Program-made: the position numbers and the translations under genes
Notes under the pieces: generated by a model
Databases searched by the model: none
What the model saw: the letters and a program-made list of their open reading frames with translations, nothing else
What the model was told of the DNA's origin: nothing
In this document: positions 24,871 to 36,591 of the stretch, piece by piece
Position numbering within the stretch: the stretch's first letter is position 1
Layout of the letters: the number at the start of each line of letters is the position of its first letter
NCBI GenBank assembly: GCA_014871385.1
Contig: CM026424.1
Span: forward strand, 11,503,115-11,567,114
From: Ceratodon purpureus
Taxonomy: Eukaryota > Streptophyta > Bryopsida > Pseudoditrichales > Ditrichaceae
Direction of reading: 5' to 3'
DNA: 64,000 nucleotides

Positions 24871-27800
24871 ATGCATGATTGTACTTCTTCTATCTTCTAT
24901 AGTACACTTAGAATGGCCTCTCTACGGTCTCATGATGGAGGTATTCCATTTGTGATGTCTGTAGGTCCAGACAATAAGGTAGTTGTGGAGGAGCGATTAC
25001 TTAGCCTCAGGTTTGTGTTTAGAGCTGGGACTATTTACGTGGAAGAAGAGGTCTTTGATGATAATGGTGAGATTCTTGAGTGTGTATTTCAAGTGAAGGA
25101 TAGTACACCTGACGGTTACGTCTGGACTCTTAGCACTGGAACTTTCAAGGTATACGGGTTATCAGATGCACAGATGTCTGAGTCTACTGTTCTCTTGACC
25201 CCTCCTCCTTCCACGTCAACAGTTCAAGTTCCTGGTCTAGCATCTGTCAAAATTGAACCCAGTGACAACTCAGTACATTTGTTGAGTGACTCGGATGATG
25301 ACACTCACACTGAGATAAAGCTAGGAGACAATAGGTCAAATCCATTTCAGAGTCGTGGATCCCAAGACTCAGGACGTCCATCTCGACAGGGTAGTCGTTC
25401 TAGTATGTCTGCGTCATTGTCTACAGGGCGTCCACCTATTCACCCTGCTTCCAAAAAAAACAAGAGCATTATGTTTTCCATCAGAATGACAGCATCAAGA
25501 AGGGGCTCCCGATCAGAATTATCGAAGATTGATTTCGACACTTGAACATGAACAAGTGAAGTATTTACCGCCACTTTACGATGGAGACAAGATTTTCGAG
25601 TTGCCCCCTGTACCAGAGGGAGTTCCAAATCCATTCGGAGGTGGAATGGACGGAATGAGCAAGCAGTATGATGGCCACACCTGGTGCAAGACCATGACCA
25701 CAAACATCAAAAACGAGTATGGCCTCACATATCGTAAGTCATCCTGTACCGGACACTTACAATGTCCCAACATGAGTTGTGATTACATTTGCCGGAATAA
25801 TGGGAGGGTAAATAGCATTGAATGGTCAGGCGTAGCTTTAGTACCTTTCACTGTGGGAGGCTCCCCCACAGAGAAATCTACTTTAGCATGCAAAGTATGT
25901 CAGACACCTCCTACTTGTCTAGCATTGTGCGACGCTAGGATCTATCATGTGTCCTCTCAAGACAATGATATGACCCGTGCGGCGATTCATTTAGGACGTC
26001 ATAGACATCCTGTATCTCAAGGCAGATGTCAAGACTGTATGGATATCATGTTTGACTGCATAGCTAAGGAGGTTCAGAGGACACCTAACGCCAAAAACTC
26101 TGCTATCGTTTTAGCGGCCAGCAAGCAGTACCTTGCCAATGCTCTGATCCGTCCTACTGCAGGAGGCAGTCATCTTCGGGGAGCATCTATGGATGCTGTA
26201 ATGGACCAATTTGAGACTCTTTCTTCACCGAATATACGGAATTTTGTTTTTGGATCGAAGAGGTTTTTCCGTCAAGGGAGAGGAGTCACAGATAGCATCC
26301 TGGAGCTGAAGGATTACTCGAACTTTGATTTCATCCACCGTAATCAGTTCCCTGGACAGAATGAAGGCAAGGTTTTTCTGTTCAAGATGTCCACTGATCG
26401 TCCAGGAAGCGGTGTGGATTTTGTGAAGCGCATGCAGGCTGGAGGTGATCTTCAAGACTGCTGGATCATGTTCGACCATGTTAGGCGTGTAGCTGACTGG
26501 ACCACTATGGCATGCCACGTTTATGACAGTAAGTATTGTAAAGTTATGACAATTGCCCTTTGTGACATGCAATCCGAAGATGCTGCTGCTCAGGAGTTAT
26601 TTTGGCTCCAGCTCAATGAAGTTATGCGCAAGAACGGCCTTGAAAATACTAATTTCAAAGGATTCATGGCTGACAATGCTGGAGCCAACTGGCACGCTGT
26701 TCGGAAGGTGTATGGGAACGGAGACCCCAATCATCCTATGGAAGAACGGGAGCGCACTTGTCTTTTCCACTGGACAAAGTGCCTTCAGAGGGCTACTTCT
26801 CGGAATATCTTCCCAAGCTTTCAAGACCAACACAAAGCTTTGTGCAAAGTATGGAAGGATGCAAAGACCCAGGAGGAAGCAGAAGCGCAGTACAATGTCA
26901 TCCGCGGGTGGTGGCTTTCGTCAGGCGCTACAACTGAAGAAGGAAGGCGTCATCTAAATGATTGGATGGTTTTCTGGCACTATCGGTATAGACAATGGGG
27001 AGGGTCGATGCAGCTTGTAAGTTCATTCATCTCTAAACCTTCCATCAAGTATTAGTATACCTTGCTTTTTATCTAAAATCCTGAAAATGACATGATTTAT
27101 TTTATTGTATTTCCCAGGATCTTACCCTTGACGAGAGAGCCGACATGCCTTCCTGCAACCTTGCGGAAACCGTGCATAACAGATGGCTTCAACAATCAGG
27201 AAACACGATGACCTGTTTGTACGAGGCAACAGTGGATGATATGATCCGCGCATTCATGCAGATCACAAGTTACCGGTCTTGGCTGAAGGGAGGAAAGGGC
27301 GGTAAAGGTCCGGACAGAGCAGAACTTCGTTTACGCCACGCTCAACGCTCTGGTGACCCCAAGTTGATTGCTGAGGCAGTTAATTCCTACCCAGGAGCCG
27401 AGGATTTACTGACGAAGAAAGGAGGCTTGGAAGGTGCAGAGATCTTTGGATCTACGAAATGGAAGTTAGATTTGCCGCCTGGTTCGAGTCATGACTCGCA
27501 TCGCTATGATACACTGAATTATTCCATTCCTCGTGATGGCACGAGATCCACCAGAGCACGCATTGAGGAGGCTCTTTCTCAACCTGACTCCGGTGTTGAA
27601 CACACTACTTCAGTGCAGGAGACAGATTGCGACCCGTCCAAGTGGCACATTGCTAGACTGTCCGGCAAGTCTAACCGAAAATGCCAAGCAATGCAGGCTC
27701 ATACAAATGAGAAGTGCGATACCCGAGTGCGCCGAGGTACACATGGTAAGCCTGCTCCTACCTATGTAGGGCTGAAGAAGGAGTTCAGAACCGATCGCCA

Positions 27801-28488
27801 TATTTCTACTGACTTCTGGTTTTGCGCCGATGACATTAATAGATGTGTGAAGGGCACAAAGAAGTCGTTTGTGATTGACTGGCCATCTATCCCGCAGACT
27901 TGGCCTGTAAAAAGGGGCACGAATTTGACCATCAAAGAGATTCTGGCTCTTGAAGAGGCCGGCTTCCAACTCCAACAACGTGGAGTACTATCACCTCGTC
28001 GTCAGTTCCAGGTTTCTGCTAATATGCCGCTTCCAAGGAGTCATTTCCCGGTTCCTGTCGATCCGGATACACACCCGACGACTCAAAACGGATATGCCAT
28101 CAGGAGAAGTTCTGACGCTCCTACCTCCGACCACCGCAACAAGTGGAGCAGTGCAGGTCTCATGAACAACTATTGGATTACAAATGTCACATCGATTCCA
28201 TATCCAGGATTTGGCTGCGTCATCTCCTTGAAGAGTCCAAGTGAAACGATATATTGTATCACCATCACGGACTTCCCTGGATGTACTTGCCCCGACTTCA
28301 TGAAAATGACTTCTGAAACCCTTGGCAAAAGAGGCCAGTGGAAGTACTGCAAACATGTTTATTATATCTTCCGTTATCTATGTGAGATGGATTACAAGGT
28401 TGATACTTTTATGCACGCCCCTAGCTTCAGCTTCAACGAAGTTATGCGTGTTCTGGAGATGGCTAAAGTTGCTGAACCGCTTCAATAG
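24871..28488 (+). CDS. Mutator-like transposase with SWIM zinc finger, 3 exons
   Basis: Exons 24871-25402, 25500-27016 and 27118-28488 join to 1,139 aa. The first intron (97 bp) is inferred: without it the frame ends at 25,545; donor gtatgt and acceptor atcaag restore the frame as SS|KGAPDQNYRRL. The second intron has clear gtaagt and ttcccag signals. An N-terminal globular region and a Ser-rich linker with VKIEPSD and VHLLSDSDDD precede a Cys/His finger (CTGHLQCPNMSCDY, then HLGRHRHP) resembling WRKY-GCM1/FLYWCH types of MULEs. The DDE core has CWIMFDHVRR, FKGFMADNAGANW and CLFHWTKC. The C-terminal SWIM motif is CTCPDF with KYCKH. The protein should cut and rejoin the element's ends. The frame is otherwise intact, so it may be active. 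Confidence 0.87.
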
Positions 28489-28692
28489 TTTCTTATCGTT
28501 AAACTGTGAAATTGAGTGACCAATACAGCTATAGTATACATTATATGAATAGCGGAATTGATTTGTTTTGGATTTATGATGGATTTGGAATCCGCAAAAC
28601 ATAAATAAAGGTCACTATTTATTTATATATTGTCCACCTCTCGAATGTGTTCGCGGTAAAATGAAGACCAAGAAAAAAATTCCTACATGGTT

Positions 28693-28734
28693 AGGGAATA
28701 TTCACCTCTCGGATCCGAGAGGTGAATATTCCCT
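28693..28734. repeat. Perfect 42-bp palindrome
   Basis: The sequence reads identically on both strands: arms agggaatattcacctctcgg and its complement meet at the centre of the CTCGGATCCGAG core (28,708-28,719). It is about 200 bp after the transposase stop and 270 bp inside the right end of the transposon. Confidence 0.95.
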
Positions 28735-28998
28735 CATACCTTGGAAATATTCTTCTCAAGAATCCGTGACCACAAAAATGCGATAAAATTTTTTTTAAAA
28801 AAAAATGGATATACATTCTGGATGTGACTTATGCAGTTAGATATTCCCTCCAACCATTCACATTTGATGGATTCCACGGTTATAGGGTCTACTTTATTTG
28901 CATTCATGTATTCCAACGAAATGTCCTAAACTGCTCATCATTGTTTGATTGCTTTCAAAAAAATTCAAAAATTCAAAAAAAAATTCAAATTTTCACCT

Positions 28999-29066
28999 AA
29001 AAAATTGAAAATTTAGTGCTCACCGCTCACTGCTCACTGCTCACCGCTCACAAGATAGCGTCGCTG
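28999..29066 (-). repeat. Right terminal inverted repeat
   Basis: Read on the minus strand it starts CAGCGACGCTATCTTG followed by the same heptamer array and A/T-rich inner end as the left repeat. It lies about 510 bp beyond the transposase stop codon. Confidence 0.9.
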
Positions 29067-29387
29067 CGTGGCATGGCACTGCTAGTGTACATTTCAACTA
29101 TCTTCGCGTTGATTAAATCATAATCTATTGAAACGTCAATTCATTGTTGACTAACTAGACATGTAACTATCAATTGGTGTCACCTACCCCCTGAGCATGT
29201 AAAAAGATGCAGAGTCTTCATGTTTTGTGGTCAAAACTACAATCCTTTCTCTTCCCACTTCATTCCTCTGATCTCCGCCCTCCTTTTTGGCTATACTTTT
29301 ATTTTATTTAGTTTTATTTCTATTTGCTCTCAAACCATTTCAGACTATATTTACATATTAAACCATTCTTTTACATAACAACAAGCA

Positions 29388-30225
29388 ATGAGAAGGAGAT
29401 ACCAAAGGAACGGAGCATTTGTTGCACAACTCAATGAGGATTCAATCAGTTTGAACAATGAGTATGAAAGTGACGATGAGGGTAATGGATGTATGAGTGA
29501 GAAACATCAGGGTAAATTTTATGAGGACAATGTATGGATTGAATATAGGGATGAGTTTTAGAGACAAGAACACTATACATATGAACCAATTCTAAATGTA
29601 TTTCATAGAATTAGTGGAAATACTCGATTTTACCAAACTATACCTACTATTATGCAACTTTGGAAGCTATTTTGGCCGTACAGCTTATTACGCAAAATTG
29701 TATGGAAGAACAATCGATATGCAAATTGCTTTCGTAAAGATTTTGGAAGAATAATAGGGAGGAGAACTTAGCTCTTAATTTCAATTAAAGATTTGAGACT
29801 TACTCATCTATGTACATCTACATGGGAATAAAGAAGCAAGCAAAGATGAAGACATATTGGGATAATGAAGGTTTTATTTTTCATTTCCCCATTATTTCAA
29901 ACATAATGACTTTGGCAAGGCTTACAAAATTAAGACGTACTATGCATATTATCAATCGACAGACATACAAAGATATTGAGAGAAGCCAAGCATGACATAA
30001 TAAGATGAGGGAAGTTAGATGACTTATAAGTTGTGGATGATATCAGAGACAGGTGCATGAAAAAATGGGCTTTTAGGTGAATTTATCATTATCAATGAGA
30101 TGATGATGTGATATAAATGATCCTATTGTTATGCAAGACAATATATACCTAAGAAGGCCAAAAAATGAGGAATCAAGGTTTGGTGTCTTGTTGATTCTAA
30201 ATTGAAGTTTGTGTACAGTTTTTAT
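29388..30225 (+). pseudogene. Decayed piggyBac-type transposase (DDE_Tnp_1_7 family)
   Basis: Fragments in several frames line up with the family: YMGIKKQAKMKTYWDNEGF followed by FPIISNIMT, then IRDRCMKKW in another frame, then YIPKKAKK-like and SKLKFVYSF-like pieces, all in the expected order. Many stops and frame changes separate them. A Met start with an acidic leader (ESDDEGNG) lies at 29,388. The copy cannot encode an active enzyme. No TTAA-flanked ends were found for it. Confidence 0.6.
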
Positions 30226-33200
30226 AAAAAAATAATAAATTAAAATAACTAAATTATTCTAGCCATTCACAATATTATGATTTTGAGTTATTCTTAAAGA
30301 TATGTGCTTTCGTACGATTCCTAAGGTATAAATTCTAATGAAATTGCTACAATTGCTTACGATTTGGCACTTTGATTTAAACAATGTCATTTTTATATAT
30401 AATTTGTGACCCTTAAAAATGCTCCCTTGTTTAATTTTATTTGTAAAATGGCCTTGATCTAGTAGCAATTTATATTTTTATATTCTAAATCTTTAAAACT
30501 TAAATTGACTAGATTGTAACAATACTGATCAGTTTATTTAGATAGATTCTTTTAAAAACCTTTTTTTAATCCATCTCTTAAACTTTTTATGCTTCATTTT
30601 CTTTTACTCCTTAAAGTTTCAATTTTTTCCTTCTCTTAATTTTTATTTATTTTATTTTTATATTTTTCTTAAATCAATTCGATATTTTTACTTTTTGTTT
30701 ATTTTTAAAAAATTCTTTAATTCATTTATTCTCATCGCCTAATTCTTTGAAATCCTTTAATCCCTTATTTTAACTAATTTTAATTTTAATTTTATTCTTT
30801 TAAAAAAAAATCTTTGTTTTTCCATATATAGATGCTTAAGAGTACATATAGACTCCTTCCGCTTCTATATAATCATCCATTGCATCTCCCTCTTTAGGCA
30901 ATGTGGGCTCCTCGGCCTAGAACTCCGCCCTTAGTATTCTCTCTCAGACCTCCGCGAAGCCAAGTCGTCTTATTACATCACTTGACAGACGAAACTTGTA
31001 TGTAAGAATATCAGAAATTTAGGAAGGACGTGATGGGCCCTTGAACTCGCCATTGCACTCAACTCAAAAAAATAATTGCAAGTCAAGGAGAAGGGCTGAA
31101 CACAAGAATCAGGTAGAAGGGGATGAGACTGATTAAGCCGGGTGATGTATGTGAGTATATAGTTTAGCCAGCGGATTTCATAAAAGCAGTGCTTCAAATC
31201 ATGAGTGCCGTTGAGTTAATAAGAATTTTGGCGGCCAACTTATATCAGCAATTAGTTCTGGGTATTTTGGATGCCAGTCTCATTTCAAATGGCGCCGACG
31301 CATATCCTATCCTGCTCACATAATTTTAATAACCAGTGATTTCGCCAATTTGAAAATTGGCCATGTTGATGCCCAATCATCTGCATGAATCAGGGTAATG
31401 AGGTTAATTAAATGAAACAAAATTCAAAGTGACATTCTAATTGAATGGCGCCGACGCCATGTGAATTTTTTTGCAGTAATGGCGACTCAATCTCGCTGCA
31501 CCGATCATCCGAAATTAATCTGATAATGGCGATAGAGTTTGGCTAAAATGTACAAAATACACTGATTTAACGAGCTCAAGGCTTAGATAAGTTGAATATG
31601 ATTCTTGTTGCCAAGTATATTGTGGATGCAATGGAACGTAGGCAAGATGTAATTTCAAATCGGTCTGAACATATATTTCTACGTCCAGTACATTCTCTAC
31701 TTCCTACAATCCAAAGTCTGTAGATAATTTAAACATATTTAACCTTCAAAATATACAACCAACAAAAAATTGTTATAAAACGGTGAAGGATTAAAAAACA
31801 AGTTTTATACTAATGCAATTGTCTTGAAAAGGAGCAGAAAGCGCCCTACTTATATAATAAAATCAAAGAAAAACTGACTAGGTAATTGCACCTTGAAAAT
31901 CAGGGTTCCACTTGAAATTTGCAACATAAAGACAATCATAATTTCTTTAATACAATGTATTTGAGGATGGGTAATAAACCATTCAAAAAATATCATTCAA
32001 AATAAAATCTTATGATATCATAAGAAAGATGCTTGTGATAAAATTACATGTGCAATCTATATCAATATTTATTGAAATAAAAAATTCCTTAATTAAGTGG
32101 TCAATAGGCAATCTTTAATACTTGTGACAATACTAATGAGATTAAAATAGAAAAGAATGAGAAAAGCATTAATTAAAATTACACTAGCAATAAATAGATC
32201 TAATAATAATTTTGTTGCTCTAAATTTGCTTTATCTTTGCTCTTCCTTATTAATATGTGTGAGTGGCTAGAATTATTCCTCTTAATTTATTTTTTATTTT
32301 TTATAATTTTAAGGAAAGAAGCTAATTAAGATTGGTAGAATGGATTTAATTAATGTTTGCAATAAAAGATTAATAGTTCAATAATTAGTATAGAATCAAT
32401 GTAAGAGTTCTAAAATTCTTTTAACTTCCTTTCATTTAATTATTCATTTAAACTGAAGTAAAAAGAAAGTAGATATTTTCTCTATTTAAGTGGATGACTA
32501 AATAATTAACGATTTGACCATGAATTAAAAATACGTCGACAACTCTAAAAAAACTATAAATGTTTAGATAGGGTAATTAGAATGTTGGAAATTCAACTAT
32601 TTAATTAATTTCTTTTAATTGCAAAAGTAAATGGCGAATTGTTTGAAGGCTATAGTAGAATTAGTTATAGGAAAATGATAGAAAAGACAAGGGTTTTTTC
32701 TTACATAGTTCACGTAGGAGTAAATTTCTAAAATGTTAATGATAAGTATAGCTGTTAGAAGGAATATGACAAATTAATGACTATAATCTAAATTGGACAA
32801 AAGGTGTGAGGAACATGTTGGAGGTAACAACCAATGTGGTTTGCGTGAACAGCGGGAAGAGTGATACTCTCCCTCTCTCAATCTAGGCCATAGACTACTC
32901 TTAAAAGTGTTTGTGTAGTTATTAAGTATGTATAAATTGTGATAAAATTTTGGATGTTTACTAATCTTGGCTATTAATCCAGTATGTTACATTAGAACTT
33001 AACCTTTTTCTTGCGGAAAAGGTTAAGTTCTTGTTTCCATTTACTACATATCACTATAGTATCCACGCGGAGTTAGTGCCGCAAGCTAATTACGGAATGA
33101 AATATTTTGCTTAAATGTAACGGTGCCAAGCTTTTTCCGCGTGAGGACATATTAATTGGTAAAGACAAAAGTTAGATCCTTCTGCTAGAAGAACTAGATT

Positions 33201-33521
33201 CTAAAAGACCAGTTGGACTTTATGCGGTCTAGGAATCTACTTTGGCCGCAGTTGTTGAAAAGGTTCACATCGATCATTGTGTTGCCCGAGTAGGTAAGGA
33301 GGATGGACTACAGAACCTCCTTCACATTATCAAAATTGAGGTAGGGAACTTCAACAACTGTATTGGAATTCCTAAATTTCGGAATGGGGGCCTGAGACAG
33401 ATTAACTCCATCTATAGCGATAATGGTACATAAAGCCATGAATACCTTGATTCGGATAGAAATGATTGGAATCCGGATGATTGTCCCCGTAATTAATATG
33501 CGGAGGATTGTTTCAACCAAG
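30226..33521. other. AT-rich spacer
   Basis: No gene supported. A 14-bp inverted repeat (gaacttaacctttt and its complement, about 32,996-33,030) forms a small hairpin. The word ggcgccgacgc occurs near 31,290 and 31,445. Moderately GC-rich sequence at 32.8-33.5 kb could be old transposon material, but no family was recognised. Confidence 0.5.
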
Positions 33522-33712
33522 TAAGAGCGTCTCGAGCGAAGACTCTGGGAGGCCAAAAAAACCGTAACCTGCTCTCAACCTCAGGAAGTCAAATTGCACC
33601 GTTCACTCTGCAACGGTAGCATGGAAGTCGGGCTCGGCCAAGGAAGCCTAGGGCACGGCCAAATCTCTCGATATACAGAATTCTCTACACCGCACTTGAG
33701 AGCTGGTCAAAG

Positions 33713-35096
33713 TGAATCTTCTTGGGTTTTGCACCTTTTCGGGAAGGATGGCGGGAAGTGGGAGAGCTTTGTCGCAGGCTGCACCTCTCACATCGACAAC
33801 TGGTGCCGCGCCTCTCACCTCTGGACCTGCAGCGCTGAAGCCCAAGAAGGGGCGCAATTTCACATCCAAGGAGGAGCGTCAGTTGTGTGGGAGCTTCTTG
33901 CACGTTTCTCAGGATCCTTGTGTGGGAAATAGACAGAGGAAGGATGCGTTCTAGGAGAGGATCACGGTGCACTTCAACGAGCATGTCACCACTGGTAGTC
34001 GCCCTGCTCGCTCGTTTGAATCCAAGTTTCATGTAATTCGCCACGATGTGAGTAATTTTGGCGGATGCTACGCGCAGGTGGAGCGGCTCAACGTGAGCGG
34101 CACAAACACGGAGGACACCTTGGAGAAAGCGCTGGAATTGTACAAGATCAAGGCGGCTAAGAACTCGGATTTTTTGATCCTGCATTGCTGGTGGTTGCTG
34201 AAGGACGCGCCGAAGTGGGCTGACGGATTTGAAAGAGCCAAGAAGACGACACCCACCAAGCTATCTTGGGCTGCGGAGGGGTCGGACCAGGAGTTAGATT
34301 GCCTGGATATGGAGGCGCCCGTCGAAGGGGGTGGGCCTGTGGCAGCAGGAAGCGCGGTAGTGGACCGCATGTTTAAGCGCGCGATGGGCAACCGCATTGC
34401 GAAGGAGGAGCACAAGCAGGGCAAGCTCCCCGAGCTCGCGATCAGGGCGCAGGCTACCGCGACCAAAGACATGGCTGCCGCGACGTGGAGGAAAACCGAG
34501 TTGTTGCAGGAGCAAAACGTGCTCATGCTTTTTACAACCGCAAATGTGCAGATTACAAACGCTGGGGCGAGGGAGTACCTGCGCCTGCGCCGCGAGGAGG
34601 AGCTTGCGATGCTTTGACGTAGGCTTGCCGAGGAGGCGCTCTAGGCGGAAGCGCGGCGGAAGGCAACAGAAGGGGCCAATATCCATGAAGGAAGGGAGGC
34701 GGAGCAACCAGGTGCAACAGGGCCGCCAGTCGACCCCTCCCTCGGAGCGAGCGACAACGACCAGTGGCCGGAGGAGGAGTTTCCTATGTAGAGAGGGCTC
34801 TCGGGTGGCTTGCAAGGAGGCTTGCAGACAAGGCTCTCGGGTGGACATCAAGATTCGGAGGGCCCTTGGGTAGAAGATTTTAATACAATTTGCTCAAGCA
34901 CTCCTACAACCTCTCAAGCATTCACAGATTTACAAGTGACGCCCGGGCAGCGAGGTTTCAATTTGCACAACGACTCACAGGATCCAATTTAGCTAGATAG
35001 TGAAGGTACTTTGAGTTCAAGAAGTAGAATCGATTTGAACGGAGTGTATTCCTTTGGACAGGAACAATACAATGTTTAGAAAGTAGGAGCGCCCTT
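33713..35096 (+). pseudogene. Harbinger ORF1-like SANT/NAM-associated protein, broken
   Basis: Joined pieces give GRNFTSKEERQLCGSF, then a TAG at 33,952-33,954 where Trp is expected (KDAF-stop-RITVHF), then SFESKFHVIRHDVSNFGG and ADGFERAKKTT, the layout of the DNA-binding partner protein of plant Harbinger elements and the related NAM-associated C-terminal domain. After a TGA at 34,615 the same frame continues with a charged helix and further TAG stops near 34,642 and 34,787. In intact elements this protein binds the ends and helps the transposase into the nucleus. Confidence 0.7.
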
Positions 35097-35117
35097 GAGG
35101 TACCATAGGTGCTCAAT

Positions 35118-36330
35118 CAAATCTCTTGAGTTGCAGCTGCTAGCTCCTCAAATGTAACACCATGGCCGAATTGCAAGGCCGCATTAATCTCAAGGATTGG
35201 TTGCAAATTGTTCTCCTGCTCATCTTCAATCACCATATTGTGCAATACCACACAGGCCATTATGATGTCGGAAATGGTGTCCTGTGACCAATGCCGAGAG
35301 GGGTTTTTGAATGATTACAAACCTTGACTGTAAAACCCCAAAGCACCTCTCTACATCTTTTTGGCAAGCTTCTTGGACCTTGTTGTAATGCGCTCTCTTC
35401 TCATCGGCCGGTTCATGGATGCTTTGTACAAAGCAAGACCATGACAGATAGATACCATCTGCAAGCAAGTAGTACCGTGAATACTCCACTCCATTCACGA
35501 CAAAAGTCATGCCGGATGAGCTGCCTCGGAGCATGTCATGAATGAGAGGTGATCTGTCAAGCACGATCAAGTCATTGTTCGATCCTGGCAACCAGAAGAA
35601 AGCATGCCAGATCTATAGGCTTTGATCGGCAATCGCTTCGAGAATGATCGACCGGTTCTTGTCCTTGTCCTGGAATTGGCCCTGCCATGCAACGCGGCAA
35701 TTTTTTCATTCCCAATGCATGCAATCAACAGAGGCAAACATTCCTGGGAAACCTCTATCCGTGTTGATGCTAATTTTTTTCTCAAGATCCTCATGGGTTG
35801 GTTGCCTCACCTAGCCTCGAACACAGCTCTCACTACCACTACAAATCTCTTTAAAGATAACATGGCCGTGGATTCCCCCAACCTATAGTACTCATCGGTG
35901 CCATGTGCACTAATGCCGTATGCAAGCATTTGCAATGCGGCTGTGCATTTCGGGATCGACGACAATCCCATCACACTAGCAGCATCACACTTTTGCACAA
36001 AGAAGGAATTGTGGGCGCAAACCTCTTCCATTATCCTCAAAAACAACTCTCATGACATTCGATAATGACGGCGGAATAGCTCAGGTCCAAACACGGGCTC
36101 ATCTGCAAAGTAGTCACGGTAGATGCACTCATGGCTGGCGAATTGATCTCGTTGTAAATTAGGTCGCCTCCCAGGCCTTGATCCACCATATTGGCCTCTC
36201 CGGACCTCAAACTCATGCCCATCACCAAGCTGGTCCACCAATACACCCATGAGCAAATCATCTTGCTCGTCGTCTTCCAAGAGCTCCCGTCGTTGAGCAA
36301 CCAAGAGCTGCCTCTAGCCTTCCAGCTCCA
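35118..36330 (-). pseudogene. PIF/Harbinger transposase (DDE_Tnp_4), broken
   Basis: Minus-strand frames give, in order, ELLEDDEQDDLLMGVLVDQL, LFLRIMEEVCAHNSFFVQK, GLSSIPKCTAALQMLAYG, LPGSNNDLIVLDRSPLIHD and CQKDVERCFGVLQSRFVII, all hallmarks of plant Harbinger nucleases. Several stops and at least one frame change interrupt it (for example after the RRHYRMS segment near 36,050 and after VRAVFEAR near 35,807), and the middle part around the first catalytic Asp is scrambled. It cannot make an active enzyme. Confidence 0.8.
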
Positions 36331-36591
36331 TTGCAGCACAGCAGAGAGAGAGGGAAGCACAATAGAGAGAGAGAGAAGATGAGCAAGGGCGGTGTTTTCA
36401 TGAGCTGGAAGTTGCTTCGAAGTCAGGAGGGGAGTTCGAATCAGGATAATGCGAGACTGGCCTTGTCCACGAGAGCCACCGGTGGGTGTGGTACCACTGG
36501 ACCAACTTTTCTAGCCTCTGGCACATTCCCCAAGCTCGCCCAAAGCCTCAGCCAGTGCCATTTCCCAGAGTCTCCGTTGGAGATGCTCTAA

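Larger units (their letters stand above)
12950..29076. mobile_element. 16.1-kb Mutator-like transposon with two genes and 10-bp duplication
   Basis: The element spans 12,960-29,066 (16,107 bp). Terminal inverted repeats at 12,960-13,027 and 28,999-29,066 are 68 bp with four mismatches, start with CAG, and contain five GTGAGCR heptamers in tandem. They are flanked by the perfect direct repeat cgtggcatgg (12,950-12,959 and 29,067-29,076), a 10-bp target duplication in the 8-11 bp range of Mutator-like elements. Inside are a MULE-type transposase (plus) and a ParB/methylase-like gene (minus), started divergently from one promoter region. The perfect duplication indicates insertion as one unit, so the minus-strand gene is cargo and not a host gene hit by insertion. 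Superfamily call rests on the transposase and duplication length; TIR tips are not ones I recognise. Confidence 0.88.
33522..36591. mobile_element. Decayed PIF/Harbinger element, 3,064 bp
   Basis: The element runs 33,525-36,588. Its ends, gagcgtctcgagcgaagact at the left and the inverse of gagcatctccaacggagact at the right, agree at most positions over about 26 bp and continue ctctggga. Both are flanked by TAA (33,522-33,524 and 36,589-36,591), the 3-bp target duplication of this superfamily. Inside are the two usual genes arranged tail to tail, a SANT-like gene (plus) and a transposase (minus), both broken by stops. Confidence 0.88.

Noticed and set aside
32690-33470. Possible retrotransposon LTR
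   Set aside because: A TGTTGG start and a small hairpin are present, but there is no second LTR, primer-binding site or polymerase frame.
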